Assembly: GCA_027625915.1 (NCBI GenBank)
Contig: JANTQA010000008.1
Coordinates: forward strand, 10,851,001 to 10,915,000
DNA length: 64,000 nt
From: Anaeramoeba flamelloides
Lineage: Eukaryota > Metamonada > Anaeramoebidae
Direction: 5' to 3'
Position numbers and translations under genes: made by a program. Of this stretch, positions 43,901 through 54,549 are shown in pieces (within the stretch, counting starts at the first letter, position 1; each line of letters starts with the position of its first letter). The notes under the pieces are model-generated. The model was not told where the DNA came from. It did no database searches and worked only from the letters and a program-made list of their open reading frames with translations.

Positions 43901-46778
43901 TATTAAAATAGTTGATAATTTTCTTTACAAAATCCAAAAAAAGAAGAAAACAATAAGCTAAAATCAAAAAAAAAAATTTTTTTGAATGTCTATTTATCAT
44001 TCAAAAATGAAGAAAATTAGAATAAAAATTTAATTAATCAAGTTATTGATCTTTTCTATGCCAATGATCAAACAATGTTGATAAATAAATGATCAACCAG
44101 AAATTTTAATGTGGATAGTGTTAGACATTATGCCTATATTATGAAGTACAAATTTGATAAAGAATTCTTTTCCATTTTAAAAAAATTATCAAATTTAGTT
44201 AAAAGAACAATTGTTCTTCGGTTTTAATCCATTTAAATAGTAAAAATTGATGATATCATTTGTCATTATAAAACTTATTCCAATTAAATATCCACGTTTG
44301 CTAGTAATAAAAATTTTTGAAAGAGAAGGGTCTTATTTAGGTACAAACATATCTATTTCAATGACTTTTAATCAAGTTCTTTTTAATGATATTTTTTTTT
44401 GTAGTAAAAATTTAATTTGGTTGTGTGAGGGGGGATAGAGCAAAATTGGCTTTTAAAATTGATTTTTTTTTTTTAATTATTGATACGAGAAGCAAAATTT
44501 TAATGACTATTTTTGATTTTTCGTTTTGAATTCCTGAAAAAACGCCCAAAATACTCAAAAATGGAAAATATTCAATTTTTTTAAAAATACATCCAAAATA
44601 ATAAAGATTGTTGTTTAAACAGTGCATAGACTCATTTTTTCGATTTAATTTTATCATGAAAGGAAAAAACATCTTAAATGCTACAAAATCTTGTATAAAT
44701 TTTTTTTATAATTCTAATACTCTTGACAATTGCTTTTTTAAAGCAAATTGATTTTTAAAACCATTAAATTTTAACAAATTGAACAAAAAGAATATGCATA
44801 ATAATCAACCTTACTTGATTTAATTTTTTATTGTGAAATGAATTTTGTTTCAAAAGAATCTATATTCAAATTTCCAAAAAAACATTAAAAAATAATTGTT
44901 TTAAATAATTTTTAGAATTAAAATTCCTTAGAATTAGATGGTTAAATTAGATGATCATAATTCAAAAGCGGGGTTTGATTTTTGAATTTAAAAAGTCTAT
45001 TTTGTAGACTTTCTCTTTTTTTTTGTTCTTTTTTTTTTAAAAAAAGAAAAAATATTGAATTATTTTTATTTATTTGAAAAATAATTTGATTTTTTTTTGT
45101 GTTTTTGAAAATAAATTAAAAATTTTCTTGAAATATCGATAATTAGTACTATTAAAGAATAAAAACAAAAACAAACACCATTAAAATTCTATTTTCAATG
45201 ATTTTTGGCTTTTTGAAAAAATTCGAATATTTTTCATTTTCGAGTATTTTCAGTTTTTTCCAATTTTCCTTTCATTTTTTCACTGTTTTTTTTTTATATT
45301 CAAAACTAACAATAACAAAAACTGCCAAGATTTTATACCTTTAGTAAACATTTCTTAATTTGGGTATCCCGATTCTTTTTATTTTTATTTTATTATTTTA
45401 TTATTATTTAACGAGAGCAAGATGCTAAAGTAATTTTAAAAAAAAGTGTGAGACAAAAAAAGTTTTTAATAGAATTCAAAAAAATATTTCGATTGAAGTT
45501 TGTGGTTGTTTTAAAGATAAGTTTGAAAACTTTTTGGAAACATATTTTTTAAAGTACTAAACTAATCTTCCTGCTTATCAATAAAAAGAAAAAAAAAGTT
45601 TAAAGATTTTTTGTAAATCGAAGGTGTTTTAATAATTTTTAGTTATTTTCAAATTTTTTTACTTTTTCTGAATTAAATCAAGAATATAAATAAAAATAAA
45701 ATTAATTTTCTAATAGTTGAGTTATTTGTAATATATAATGAAAATGAATTTCTCAAATATAAAGAAAAAGCAAAAAAAGAAAAAGGAAAAAAAAAAAAAA
45801 AAATTAATCGTTACTAAAGAATGAACAAATTCTAAAATTAAAACAAGTTCAGCTAAATAAAGCTTTGCAGTTTGTTCATTAAAAGTACCCCCAACTTTCT
45901 GTAATAAACTAAACAAATCAGCACCAGGCATATATTCCATTACCAAATATAAGTTTTGTTTTGTTTGGAAAGAATAATATAATTTGACAACATAGGGATT
46001 ATGGTTTGAGGTTTTTGACATAATTTTTCTTTCTCTTGTAACATGATCGACTTGATTTTTCAAATACATATCTTCTTTTTTTAAAACCTTCAAAGCATAA
46101 ATATCACCTGTTTTTTTTTTCTTTGCTAAAAACACTCGGCCATAAGCACCTCTAGCAATTTTTTTAATCAATTGGAAGTCAGAAATTTTTGAAAAATTTT
46201 TGACAATTTGTTTTGATTCTCGTGATTTTCTTTTTGAATTTTTATTATTATTATTTTTATAAGTTTCCTTAATTCGACTTCGAGATTGATTATTTTCAGA
46301 ACCTACATTATCAGGATCGTGGGCATGATCATCACCATCATTACTATTATTATTATTAATATGATTCAAATTGTTAGATGTATTATTACTTGAGTTACTA
46401 TTTTCTTCATTATTAACAACACCTTTATTTTTCTTTTGAATCTTTAAAGGTTCTTGATCATCGTCGCCATCATTATCCTCATCCTCATCTCCATCGCCAT
46501 TACCACCAATTTCATTCATACTTGGGGTTCTTCCCTGTGGCAATTCTAAAATTTCAGTTAACTGTAAGACACCTTTTTCTTCTTTTTTTATGATGGGATT
46601 ATTTCCATTTTTTTCAATGATTTTTTGGGTTTTTTTTGTTCTTTCAAGATGAGGAGTTGTATGGTGAACACCTTTCAGCGCTTTGTATTTTTCTTGCATT
46701 ACCCTCTCAAGCCTTTCCGATAAACAAATGTCATTTGAATCACATTTATCAACAAACAACATTTTTTGTTTTCTTACC
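40901..46778 (-). CDS. IRE/Rim15/Greatwall-type AGC Ser/Thr kinase, catalytic exons
   Basis: Two exons are visible: about 46778-45815 and 42268-40901. Donor TTA|GTAACG and acceptor AATAG|GGAATT rejoin [16 protein letters not shown] exactly in phase 0 across a 3.5-kb intron. With numbering from the ATG at 46762, the Gly-rich loop is ARGAYGRV (about 202), the lysine is in YALKVLKK (225), HRDLKPDN is at 320, and [12 protein letters not shown] begins at 340. [10 protein letters not shown] appears only near 571. The roughly 210-residue Asn/Glu/Ser-rich insert between DFG and APE is the hallmark of Rim15 and Greatwall/MASTL kinases (family knowledge). The tail [12 protein letters not shown] resembles the C-terminal motif of plant IRE and yeast Rim15. 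Catalytic residues are all present. ATG 46762 is a possible start, but the upstream exon 51853-49851 can be spliced in front. Such kinases act in nutrient/quiescence or mitotic phosphatase control. Confidence 0.9.
42780..43085. repeat. modular palindrome repeat within the kinase intron
   Basis: Modules seen elsewhere (AAATAAACCGAAAA facing its complement; TTTTCCAGAATTTAAAAAAATTGAG facing ATTCTGGAAAA; GCACTTTACGGCACTCTACGG) follow one another with CCGTTAG spacers. Related modules occur at 43230-43325 and 43530-43680. Between them at about 43320-43450 is a patch of higher GC with GCAC.GGGTGCCTG at its end. Confidence 0.6.
43086..44530. repeat. repeat-rich kinase intron sequence
   Basis: It contains further palindromic modules (43230-43325, 43530-43680) and a segment (about 43700-43900) related to 790-960 and 33190-33360. 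Two short frames (43710-43961, 44247-44438, plus strand) are in repeats or AT-rich DNA and are not called. Confidence 0.45.
44531..45265. mobile_element. about 735-bp MITE-like element (copy 2) in the kinase intron
   Basis: It is the same family and orientation as 12404-13150. The left end TTCCTGAAAAAACGCCCAAAA and the right end (ATTTTTCATTTTCGAGTATTTTCAG) are inverted repeats. There is no coding capacity. Confidence 0.7.
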
Positions 46779-47906
46779 CTTTTAATAAGAGTTTTGCTTA
46801 ATTTTAAATAATTTTGTGTGTTTGAATCTAAATTAAACGTGCTATATTTAGATTAATAACAATTTTATCAAGAAATAGTTAATAAAAATATTTAATAATT
46901 TTTTTGTTATTTTTTATTCTGAATAAAGAAATAAATCAATAAAATAATGACAATTAATGTGAATATTTATCAATAAAAATATTAATTTATCCAAATATTA
47001 GCAATTTTTTTTATAAAATATTTTGTGATCTTTTAATAATCATTTTACTCAAATATAACTTTTTGATAGAAATTTGAAAATTAGTCACTTTAATTTCTTT
47101 GTTTTTCTTGATTTCAGATCAAGAACTTCTAAGTTCAAATAATTTATAGTTATTTTTGTGTTAAATATTTGTAGTATTTCATTAAAGTTACTTAAAAAAT
47201 AGATGTTTATTTATTACACTTTTTAATAACGGATAAATTCAAAAAGAAATCGAAATGCTTTCGAGTTCAATTTCCATTTTTGTATTTCTGTAACTCTAAA
47301 TTCAAAACATTTCATTTGAAAGAATATTTCAAAAATGTAAATGAACCCAAAAAAATTTTTAATCTTTTTTGAATTTAGCATTATTAAAAGTTCAAATTAT
47401 TAATTGTCAAAATTTGGTCAAATTTCAAAAACAGTCAATTCTATTTAAAATTATTGGCTACTGGAATTAAAAACCACATTGAGGGTGGTTCAAGTATTGT
47501 AGGGCAGGTTTGGGTAGTTTGAATAATATGCTAGAGGAAGGTTTGGATGCTATTTAGGTAGTTTAAATATTATGCTTGAATTGTAAAAAAAAATAATTAA
47601 GATAGTAATCGAATTCAGATGTCATTTGTTTTAAGGAGTAAAAACTTTCCTAACTGAAACTTAGTGGTTAAAATTGGGCTTTGGATAATTTTTTAAAAAT
47701 ATTTGGTATTAAGGATTTCAACAATTTTGGATTTTTTACAATTTCAGTAATAAATAAATACAACCAATTACAAAATAATCTTGCTTATCTTTACTCTCAA
47801 AACCATCAAAAACTCATAAAAACTTTCATACCAAATGAAATAAATCAAGGCACTGATCAGAAATACGTAAAAAATTCAATTTGACCAATTTTGAAATTTA
47901 ATAATA
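46779..47906. other. spacer, probable first intron of the kinase gene
   Basis: No exon on the minus strand is visible. A plus-strand frame (47681-47884) has no features. About 47480-47580 holds two degenerate copies of a GGTTTGG.TAGTTTGAATAATATGCT-like unit. Confidence 0.4.
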
Positions 47907-47908
47907 TA

Positions 47909-48103
47909 CAGTCAGTCCCACTTTTAAGACACAAACCTTCAACGAAATTTAATGCACAAAAAAAATCTCAAATTAAGAAACAAAATTCAAATTCTAGTAA
48001 AATAATTTGTGTAAAAAAAAATTCCAAAAAAGGTGCCTTATTTGAAGTTTATCTGTGCCTTACGTTTTGTTGAAAGTTAGTGTCTTAAAAGTGGTGCTCA
48101 TTG
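47909..48103. mobile_element. 195-bp TA-flanked MITE, complete solo copy
   Basis: TA at 47907-47908 and 48104-48105 flank ends CAGTCAGTCCCACTTTTAAG and (complement) CAATGAGCACCACTTTTAAG. The whole element is two arms of a hairpin. Other copies are at 34210-34402 and, split, at 34008-34578. It lies in the probable first intron of the kinase gene. Confidence 0.75.
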
Positions 48104-48105
48104 TA

Positions 48106-49846
48106 TTAGAATTATGAATTAGAATTAGTCTTATTTGTTTGAATATGTTTAAAGAACTGAGAAATAATAATAAATCATATTGATACTTTTAACTTTTTGG
48201 TTATTACTAACTCATTGAAATCTGGGTTATTAATTTTTGAATCAAAATAATCAAATTAAAAAGTATTTCTTTTTGTCTTAAGTTGAATTTTCTAGGTTTT
48301 AAAAAAGTATTTTGGTAGAATTTTTAATTTAATGTTTTGATCATTTTTCTCGTATTTTTTGTTTAACAAAAAGAAAAAATTGATTCGAAATGTGCTTCTA
48401 CTAAAGGAATTATATTTTTTCAAGTTTAAAATAATTATTGTAATTTTTTTGAAATTAAGTAGATTTTTTATACTGGGTTGCTTTGAAACATAGTGGCTTT
48501 ATTTTAAAGGGTACTTTCTGTATACTTCCATCATAGTCAATATTATTTCTTTTTTCTTTAACGAAAATAATTTTTTATGGAAATAATTTTGAAAATATGT
48601 TGAATTTTGAACTTTTCCAAAAATGAGAAAAATGATATCAAACTTTTAAAAACAATAATTCATTTCTGAAAATGGCTTTGAAAGTAAGTTTGATTTGGTT
48701 TTATAGGGATCAACTTTACTTTTTTTTGTAATTTCAAGACAAGGCAATTTTTTTTTGAATTTGCTATTAGGTTTATTAAGAAGATTTTTTTCAAGTTTAC
48801 TAGTAACTTAATAAAAATCGAGTTTTTTTCAAATACGCACAAAATTAATTCTGGTGAAATATTAAATTTGTTTTCTAAAAGCCTTAATTTACCAAAGATA
48901 TGAATTGTCCGAAAAATGATCTTTTTATTTATTTTTGCTGATATTTACAATTAAAAAATAAACTACTAGATTTTTAAGACTGTCTACTTGGACAATCTTG
49001 ATGAAATTGAAATCAAGATAATCTAAAATGAGACGGCATGGTTAGTAAAAGACTTCAATCTTGCTTTAATTTCTTATTAATTTATAAAAAAATATTGGTG
49101 AATTTGATCAATTTTACTAATGTTCTCTATTAAAATTTCTAAAAATTTCAAAAAAACCCTTTTTTTTTTCATAACAGTTACAGATTAAGTCTATAAAATC
49201 TTTGATATTGTTATCCATAATATGTTTTTTTTTTTATATTTTTTCTCAATTTTTGAAAATTTTAAAAAGTACATTAGTCCCTGGCTCTAAGACAAACTCT
49301 AAGCGAATACCCTATTTTTGAGTTTTTTATAAATATTATATATCGTTTAAAATTAAAACCGTGCACGGCAATTTCGCTTGTTAAATCCATTTATTTAAAG
49401 GGTGTAAAAGAATAATAGTATATATAACCATCCACCCACCGTTTATATGTAGAGTAATAATTTGTTTTTTACTTTTTGAAATTGAGAAATAAATAAAAAA
49501 AAAAATATTTGTTTTAAAACTCATTGTGTTCAAAAGTCACAGAAACCAGGCCATATATTATGAGTGAAAATTTATAAACTTTTATTTAACTAATCTGGAA
49601 GGTTTCAAAATACGTCTACATCAGCGCCTGCTCTGGTCTTTGAATTTTAAGTTATTCGATTGAAAATCATAACAAAAAAAAATGAAACAAGTAGTTTAAA
49701 GGTTCAGAATCGATGAGTTTTCCTTAAAGGAACAATTTGGATTTTTGATCACTTTTGGATTTGGGAAAAAAGTGAAAAATTTATGGTCAAAGAACCAGCA
49801 ACTGAAAATAAAAATAAAAATAAAAATAAAAAAATATAATTTCTGC
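48106..49846. other. spacer, probable first intron of the kinase gene
   Basis: Nothing recognisable. A small patch around 49360-49390 (CCGTGCACGG palindrome) is less AT-rich. An (AAAAAT)n run at 49806-49836 abuts the exon donor. Confidence 0.4.
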
Positions 49847-49850
49847 TTAC

Positions 49851-51853
49851 CAATTTCCAAGAATTTTAAAATTCTCTAAAATTAATACTTTCCATTGAAT
49901 TGCTTTCTTACTTGTATTTTTTTTAAATTCTAATTTCCATTTCTTTAATGAATGATCAATATGACCAATAATTTTTTTTAATCGATCATCACATAATATT
50001 AATTTGCTTTTTGATTTATTGGCTACAACGCAATATTCACTATGTTCTTCTAAAAGATCAACCCTAACTAAAGATTCACACATTCTACATAATAAATAAA
50101 ATTCGTCTTGATTAGATGTTGTTTTTTCTACTTGTTCTTTGCCTTTGTTTTTATTTTTACCTTTACTGTTACTTCTACTTTTAGTTTTACTGTTATTACT
50201 ATTGTGATTGTTATTATTGTGTTTATTTTTCTTATCGTATTCGTTTCCCAGAAGATTATCATTTTTATTTGAATTTAAGTTTGTTTTTTGGATCTTTTTT
50301 TCTCTAAATGAAGATTTTTTTTGTACTTTTTTTGGTTTATTCTTGATCTTTTTTTTATGGTTATTTATCTTTTTTTTATTGTTATTTTTATTTTGTTTCT
50401 GTTTTTGTTGTTTTGTATGATTGTTTTTGCTTTTGCTTTTGCTTTTGGTTTCTTTCTTTAACTCTTTTTTTAATTTGTTCAAGTCAAAAGGCTTGTTTGT
50501 TTGATTTTTTTTATCATTATCATTGTTTTTATTCCAGCTTTTTCCTTTGTCTTTCCTTTTGTCTTTTCCTTTGAGTTTTTCTTTGTTTTTGTTTTTATTT
50601 CTGTTACCACTTTTGCCAACACTATCTTTGCTATTAATAGTGCTGTTACTATTGTTGATGCTGTTGTTGGTTGTTAGATTATTTAATAAATGCAAAGGTG
50701 GGGAATTTGAAAACTGAGTTGTTGAAGTTGTTGCTAATCTTTTAAATAATTGATATTCTGGTAAGCTTTCTTCGCTTCGAACCATTCGAAGGATTCTTGC
50801 AATATTAAAGAGTAATTTTGTTGATATTTTTTTGTTTGGCCAATCTGATCCCCACCCTCGGCATCTACGATGTACCTGTTCTGTATATTTTTCAAATTTT
50901 TCTGAAGACATTTGCTCGATTGGGATTTTTAATATTTCTTTTGAGATCATTAACAAATCATGCATATAACGGAGAAATTTTTTTTTCCCAGAATTGCCAC
51001 TTTGACAAAAGTAATTCCCACCTTCTTGAAAGGCTCCGTTGCCCTTTGTTTTTATTTTTTCATTATAAACTGGCTTTTGAAAACGTTTGTTTTTCTTTTT
51101 GTTTTTGCCTTTGCCTTTGCCTTTGTTTTTGTTTTTGTTTTTGTTTTTGTTTTTGTTTTTGTTTTTGTTTTTGTTTTCAACATTTTTAAAATCCATATCA
51201 AAAGTCTGAGACCTAAAGTTGTTTTGGATTTTTCTATTATGGAGAACATTATCGGATCTGAGCCTATTTAGACCAATCGCTCTTCGGTTATTCAACACTA
51301 AATTCTTTTTCATAATTTCTTCGATTTCATGGATGATGATTATGAGTACACGATCTGTTGCCCTTTTCAATTGTTCAAAGTTTTTTTGAATTAACAAAAA
51401 GGAATGCATTACAGACTGCTCCCCAAAATTAAATGATTTTTGTTTTTTCACAGAACTTAATCTCTGGTGTGAAAAGGTGTTTAAATGAGTATCTTTGGAA
51501 TTTTCAATTTTGTTTTTATTTCCGAATTTATTTTTTTTTTTTTCTTTTTTTTTCATGTTTGTGTGTTGTTTTTTAACATGAGTTTTGGAATGCAGATTAT
51601 GGCCCTTGGTGAGGTTGTTTGAATTGTGGCTTTTGTTTTTTAATTTTTTGGAATTTTTGATTATTTTTGAAGAAGATACTTCAACCGATTGATCTGTTGC
51701 ACTTCGGAGTGTGACTGGTAGTCGCTGATTCTTTGGGAAACTTAATTTTGAATTTGTTTCATCAATTAGCTCGCCCTCACTTAACGAAGAATGGGAACTC
51801 GAGGAGATCCATGAGATGTTTTCCCACACTTTTTTATTCTCAAATTTGTTCAT
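49851..51853 (-). CDS. N-terminal exon of an IRE-type kinase: helical domain plus CX2CX11HX3C finger
   Basis: ATG at 51853 opens about 667 codons ending at a GTAAGC donor (exon end 49851, phase 2). Most of the text is Lys/Asn-rich; residues about 227-250 are pure Lys-Asn/Lys-Gly dipeptides encoded by TTTTTG repeats. Two segments are ordered. About 290-362 contains FLRYMHDLLMISKEILK and KKISTKLLFNIARILRMV, which resembles the N-terminal helical region of plant IRE kinases (K.L.TRMLFILTR type). Residues 589-608 contain CRMCESLVRVDLLEEHSEYC, with the same CX2CX11HX3C spacing as the plant IRE finger (CRICEEEVP..HVEDHSRVC). In plants that finger precedes the kinase domain, and a kinase exon of the same family lies downstream on this strand. 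The donor's phase fits an acceptor at 46779/46778 (TG+G giving Trp). I infer one gene of about 1444 residues; a separate truncated paralogue is the alternative. Confidence 0.75.
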
Positions 51854-52172
51854 TTTAAGAAGCGAAATGAAGAAAGTGAGTGATCTTTTTGATTGTTTGT
51901 TGTTTTAATTAAGTGTTTGAAAAGGGGGTAAAAATACTAAACTTGAAAAAAATGTAATAATTGAAAATTACAATACTTCAAAAAATCTCTTGACTTTTTT
52001 CAAACTTGCAAATACTTTCAGGCAATTTACAAACCTTTCAAATACTCTCGAACACTGTGAAAGTGGAGATAATTGAATTATAAATTTATTTTTTCTTTAC
52101 TTTTTATTTTTAGTCATAATTTTTAAATATCCCTTCAACATTTCTAAAATAAATGAAAATATACCCCCAATA
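51854..52172. other. kinase gene upstream region
   Basis: This is the probable promoter and leader of the minus-strand gene. Repeated CAAACTT..CAAATACT(C/T)T words occur at 51995-52055. No core element is identifiable. Confidence 0.35.
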
Positions 52173-52367
52173 CACAATAAAATTGTACTAACGGTGATTT
52201 TAATACCCTCCCTTGTTTTATCGTTCCACTTGAAGGAGTTGAGGTAAAAACATCATCCCAAAAGGTAAAAAAAGAAAATTTAGATTTTGAAATAATGCGA
52301 TTTATTGTAGGTGAAAAAAACGATACAATAATTTTAAGCCGTGGAAAATTGATTGCTGGGGGGTAGA
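52173..52367 (+). other. possible coding fragment, PH-domain-like text, below usual ORF size
   Basis: A frame without an initiating ATG reads TLPCFIVPLEGVEVKTSSQK, then ENLDFEIMRFIVGEKNDTII and LSRGKLIAGG before a stop. IVPLEG..V followed by FEI and a short strand is the pattern of a PH-like beta-barrel, but this is only suggestive. The stop comes immediately after a G6 run. One base fewer or more there would extend the frame by eight codons. It may be an exon of an unseen gene or a decayed one. Confidence 0.28.
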
Positions 52368-54549
52368 AATCCAGATAATTTCTGTAATTAGTGAAACCAA
52401 ACTGGAAGAACAGATTTAAGAAATTTAAAATAACATTACAGGTTAGTTAAATAGGGAAAATAATCGATCAAATAAAGTACCAATTTGGCAACAAAGAATA
52501 ATATTGTTGGTGTTTCTATAGTTACTACTGCTATTGTTGTTGTTATTATTATTTGATATTATTATTATTATTATTATTATTATTTGATATTCATATATTT
52601 GAAGTGAAAAAATTATCAGAATTTTGTAAACAAAACTTTCTATTTTTATTTCTTCTCGTTTTAACAGATATAATAAATAAAATAAATAATAAAATTATTC
52701 TGAAATTACCCAGCCTATGAACTGGAACTCCCCAGCCTATGAAAATAATCATAAAACCTGGTTTTCTGAATTAAAAAAAATCAATATATCTCATATATTA
52801 AAAAACAATAATATTTTTAATATTATTAAGAAGAAAAATCCATAACTTTATTTTCCCTAGTGGAAAATAACAGTATATTGAAATCTTTAAAATAATTTCT
52901 AAATAAAAATTTGGGAATTGGGGCAAATGAGGGGAACTAAAAATTCATCTCTTAAATAATAAAATAAATAATAATAATAATAAACCTTTTATTTCATCAA
53001 TATTTATAACGAAAATAAGTCTTATAAATCCTAATTTCTATAATAATAAACAGTTATTTTAATTAATGTTGCAATAAAATTCTAATTCAGATATTTATTT
53101 TTTTTTTACTTGTTTGATTATTATTATTTTTCAAATAATAATTAAATTGAAAAAAATATGTTTTTTCAGATTGCGAAAATAAATATCCTTAATTTTTATA
53201 AATCAAAATAACCTTCGTAAGAGATCAATGTGATAATTATATGGTCTTGCTTTGAAATAGTTCAAAAATTATTTTTTTTATTGGCAATTAAGGTAATTTG
53301 TATACAAGAAATTTCCAAATTTATTTAAAAACGAAAATGAAAAGTCAACTTTTCCAACAATAATATTGTTAAACATATTTTATAAGTGTATATTTTAATT
53401 AAGGAGCCTTTTGAAGTTTTTAGATAATTTATTGTATCTTTGTACCAAAAAAATCAACTTTTTGTCCTACAAATTATTACACAATTTCTTTATTAATATA
53501 TTTTAAATTTATAAGCAATGTAAAGTAATCAAATTAAAAACCAATTTGTTTTCAGATAGTAAACAAAGAGAGAAAAAAAGACCTTTAACGAATATTTGTT
53601 GAAAAATAAAATTAATAATATTTTCATTAATCTTTCTAAAACTTTTTACAGAGATTTAATTCCAATAAAGTCATTTAATTCTTCCAATCAATTATATTTT
53701 TATTTTATATTTTAAAAATGCAGAATTTGATGATTTATTATAATTTCTTGTTATGTTCTTTATTTTGGAAAGCTGAATGAAAATTTTAATCCTTTTATTT
53801 TACAATTAACAATAGTATTTTTTCAAATACTTAACACGATAGCCTTGATCCAATAATTTCAAAGACTATTTTTTAAATTTATTAAAGTATTTTTTTTCTA
53901 TTTTGTTAAAACAGTGAAATAGTAAAAAAAAGCTTGACACTTTTTTTCAATTTTAAGCCTAGCTGAGAAATAAAAGAAAAAGAAAAGTAAGTTCACTTTA
54001 TCAAAGAATTTATAAATGGCTAAGGACAAAATGGGGGGTTAAATATTATAAGGGTTTTTATAATACTACATTGATCTTCCAAAAGTGAGTACTTTTTTTT
54101 TTTTTATTGGCTTTTTAGTATTTAAACTTTTAGAAAGTTTTCGATTTTTAAAAAGTTAGGATTTACCCTTATGTATGATATAGAGTCTGAAATCTGCTGA
54201 TAAGTACATTTTTGAAAAAAAGTAGACACATTATGTAATAAAAAACTTTCAAATAAGTATTAATTCTGATAAAGTTTACACTTTTTTGAAAATTGAAAAC
54301 CATTGAGAAGTTTTAAAAAAGTCATTACATTTTTAAAAAAAGATGTATCTTTTAGTAAAAGTTTTTCTTTGATTGACCTATCATTAAAAAGTGCCTAAAA
54401 AATAAGTATTTGTGAGATCAAGAAGACTGGAATTGAATTGTAAGAAAAAAGGAGATCAGAATTTAGTTTTGTTGATATAGTCAGATAACAATATGGCATA
54501 TTACTTTTAAAAGAAACTTTGTATCTTCTTTGAACAACTATTATCATTA
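52368..54549. other. gene-free spacer with TTA repeats
   Basis: (TTA/TTG)n repeats lie at about 52512-52584 and an AAT run at 52960-52985. A 14-base sequence CCCAGCCTATGAA is repeated at 52708 and 52731. A 40-bp word (TTTTGGAAAGCTGAATGAAAATTTT..TTTTATTTTACAATTAAC, 53764-53808) is shared with the 15617-16657 element. No gene is seen. Confidence 0.4.

Noticed and set aside
49355-49400. GC-richer patch with CCGTGCACGG, considered as a tRNA or small RNA
   Set aside because: No cloverleaf, no B-box GGTTCRANTCC and no flanking signals.
50208-51271. Several plus-strand frames rich in Phe/Leu
   Set aside because: They are antisense to the Lys/Asn-rich kinase N-terminal exon; the codon complement of AAA/AAT gives TTT/ATT.
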